Positions 5,030 through 5,254 of a DNA stretch of 5,254 nucleotides are shown here, one piece after another. The DNA comes from an uncultured Altererythrobacter sp. (GTDB taxonomy: Bacteria > Pseudomonadota > Alphaproteobacteria > Sphingomonadales > Sphingomonadaceae), in assembly GCA_938009055.1 (NCBI GenBank), contig CALLIO010000246.1, positions 1 through 5,254 on the forward strand, in the 5' to 3' direction. Position 1 is the first letter of the stretch; every line of letters begins with the position of its first letter. The position numbers and the translations under genes were made by a program. A model generated the notes under the pieces. That model saw nothing but the letters and a program-made list of their open reading frames with translations, was not told where the DNA came from and did no database searches.

Positions 5030-5254
5030 TTAGGCTTTCTCTTGTTTGTTGATGTTGAGCGGCACGCCGTTATCGATTGAGCCGTCTGCATTTTTTGCTG
5101 GCACATCGCGCAGCGCCTCGATCTCGTCCGAGAGAGAATAGCCGCGGTCGGTCACGATCTTTTCCAGCACCACCATGCGGTCCTGCATCGCATCGAGCTT
5201 ACCGTGCAGCTCTTTGTTTTCAGCGCGCAATTGGTTGTTCTCTACACTGTCTTG
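5030..5254 (-). CDS. Array member 1, membrane/coiled-coil family, partial (5' end beyond the window)
   Basis: Only the last 74 codons are present. The frame stays open to the window edge: the eight codons before the first possible start (a TTG at 5230) read QDSVENNQ and continue the helix. The TTG is therefore probably an internal leucine and the true start lies beyond base 5254. Visible parts are a heptad-like helix (LRAENKELHGKLDAMQDRM), the motif RMVVLEKIVTD, LSDEIEALRD, a linker KNADGSIDN and the tail GVPLNINKQEKA. By comparison with member 2, a membrane segment is expected in the missing N-terminal part. Function is unknown. The stop lies 5 bases before the ATG of member 2, so the genes are likely cotranscribed. 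Confidence 0.75.
   Translation of the reverse strand, partial: QDSVENNQLRAENKELHGKLDAMQDRMVVLEKIVTDRGYSLSDEIEALRDVPAKNADGSIDNGVPLNINKQEKA
5033..5069 (-). repeat. Direct repeat copy B (3' end of array member 1)
   Basis: This is the partner of 4653-4689, with 31 of 37 bases identical. Four of the six differences are C/T exchanges. It encodes the GVPLNINKQEKA tail. Confidence 0.6.

Noticed and set aside
3841..5254. Naming the array genes pspB
   Set aside because: Only a short C-terminal motif and the topology agree with PspB, lengths vary from 79 to 124 residues, and no pspA or pspC is visible in the window. The symbol would overstate the evidence.

Overview
The window looks like chromosomal DNA of an alphaproteobacterium, most likely a sphingomonad of the Erythrobacteraceae type. 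This is inferred from protein style: a bacterial-type LeuC, a short CrtZ beta-carotene hydroxylase, SufE, a YbaN-type membrane protein and a basic secreted helical protein with a G-(L/F)-(N/S)-x-x-E repeat. No rRNA, tRNA, phage, insertion sequence or CRISPR array is visible. Coding density is high, and the only substantial non-coding stretch is about 230 bases (1870-2102).

Left block, minus strand (22-1863): a small secreted basic protein of unknown function lies upstream of leuC, the large subunit of isopropylmalate isomerase (leucine synthesis). leuD is not seen and would lie beyond base 1. The 1870-2102 gap separates this block from a plus-strand pair. It holds a perfect 10-bp inverted repeat against the ribosome binding site of the secreted protein, a TGTGTCGCA direct repeat with an adjoining inverted copy, and a series of G triplets.

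Middle block, plus strand (2103-3056): a hotdog-fold acyl-CoA thioesterase and crtZ, 18 bases apart and probably cotranscribed. crtZ points to hydroxylated yellow carotenoids such as zeaxanthin. It converges on the next block with only 2 bases between the stop codons.

Right block, minus strand (3059-5254 and beyond): a compact gene string read from right to left. It starts with an array of five small genes, the first cut by the window edge. Each complete product has one N-terminal membrane segment followed by a polar, mostly helical tail with a shared R-x-x-x-(L/V)-E-x-I motif. The array is followed by sufE (sulfur transfer for Fe-S cluster assembly) and a YbaN/DUF454 membrane protein. Two junctions in the array are TGATG stop/start overlaps, with the Shine-Dalgarno sequence encoded by the conserved Lys/Glu-rich end of the upstream protein. 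The motif and topology recall PspB of the phage-shock envelope stress system, but only distantly. This duplicated set of membrane coiled-coil proteins is the least explained and most interesting part of the window.
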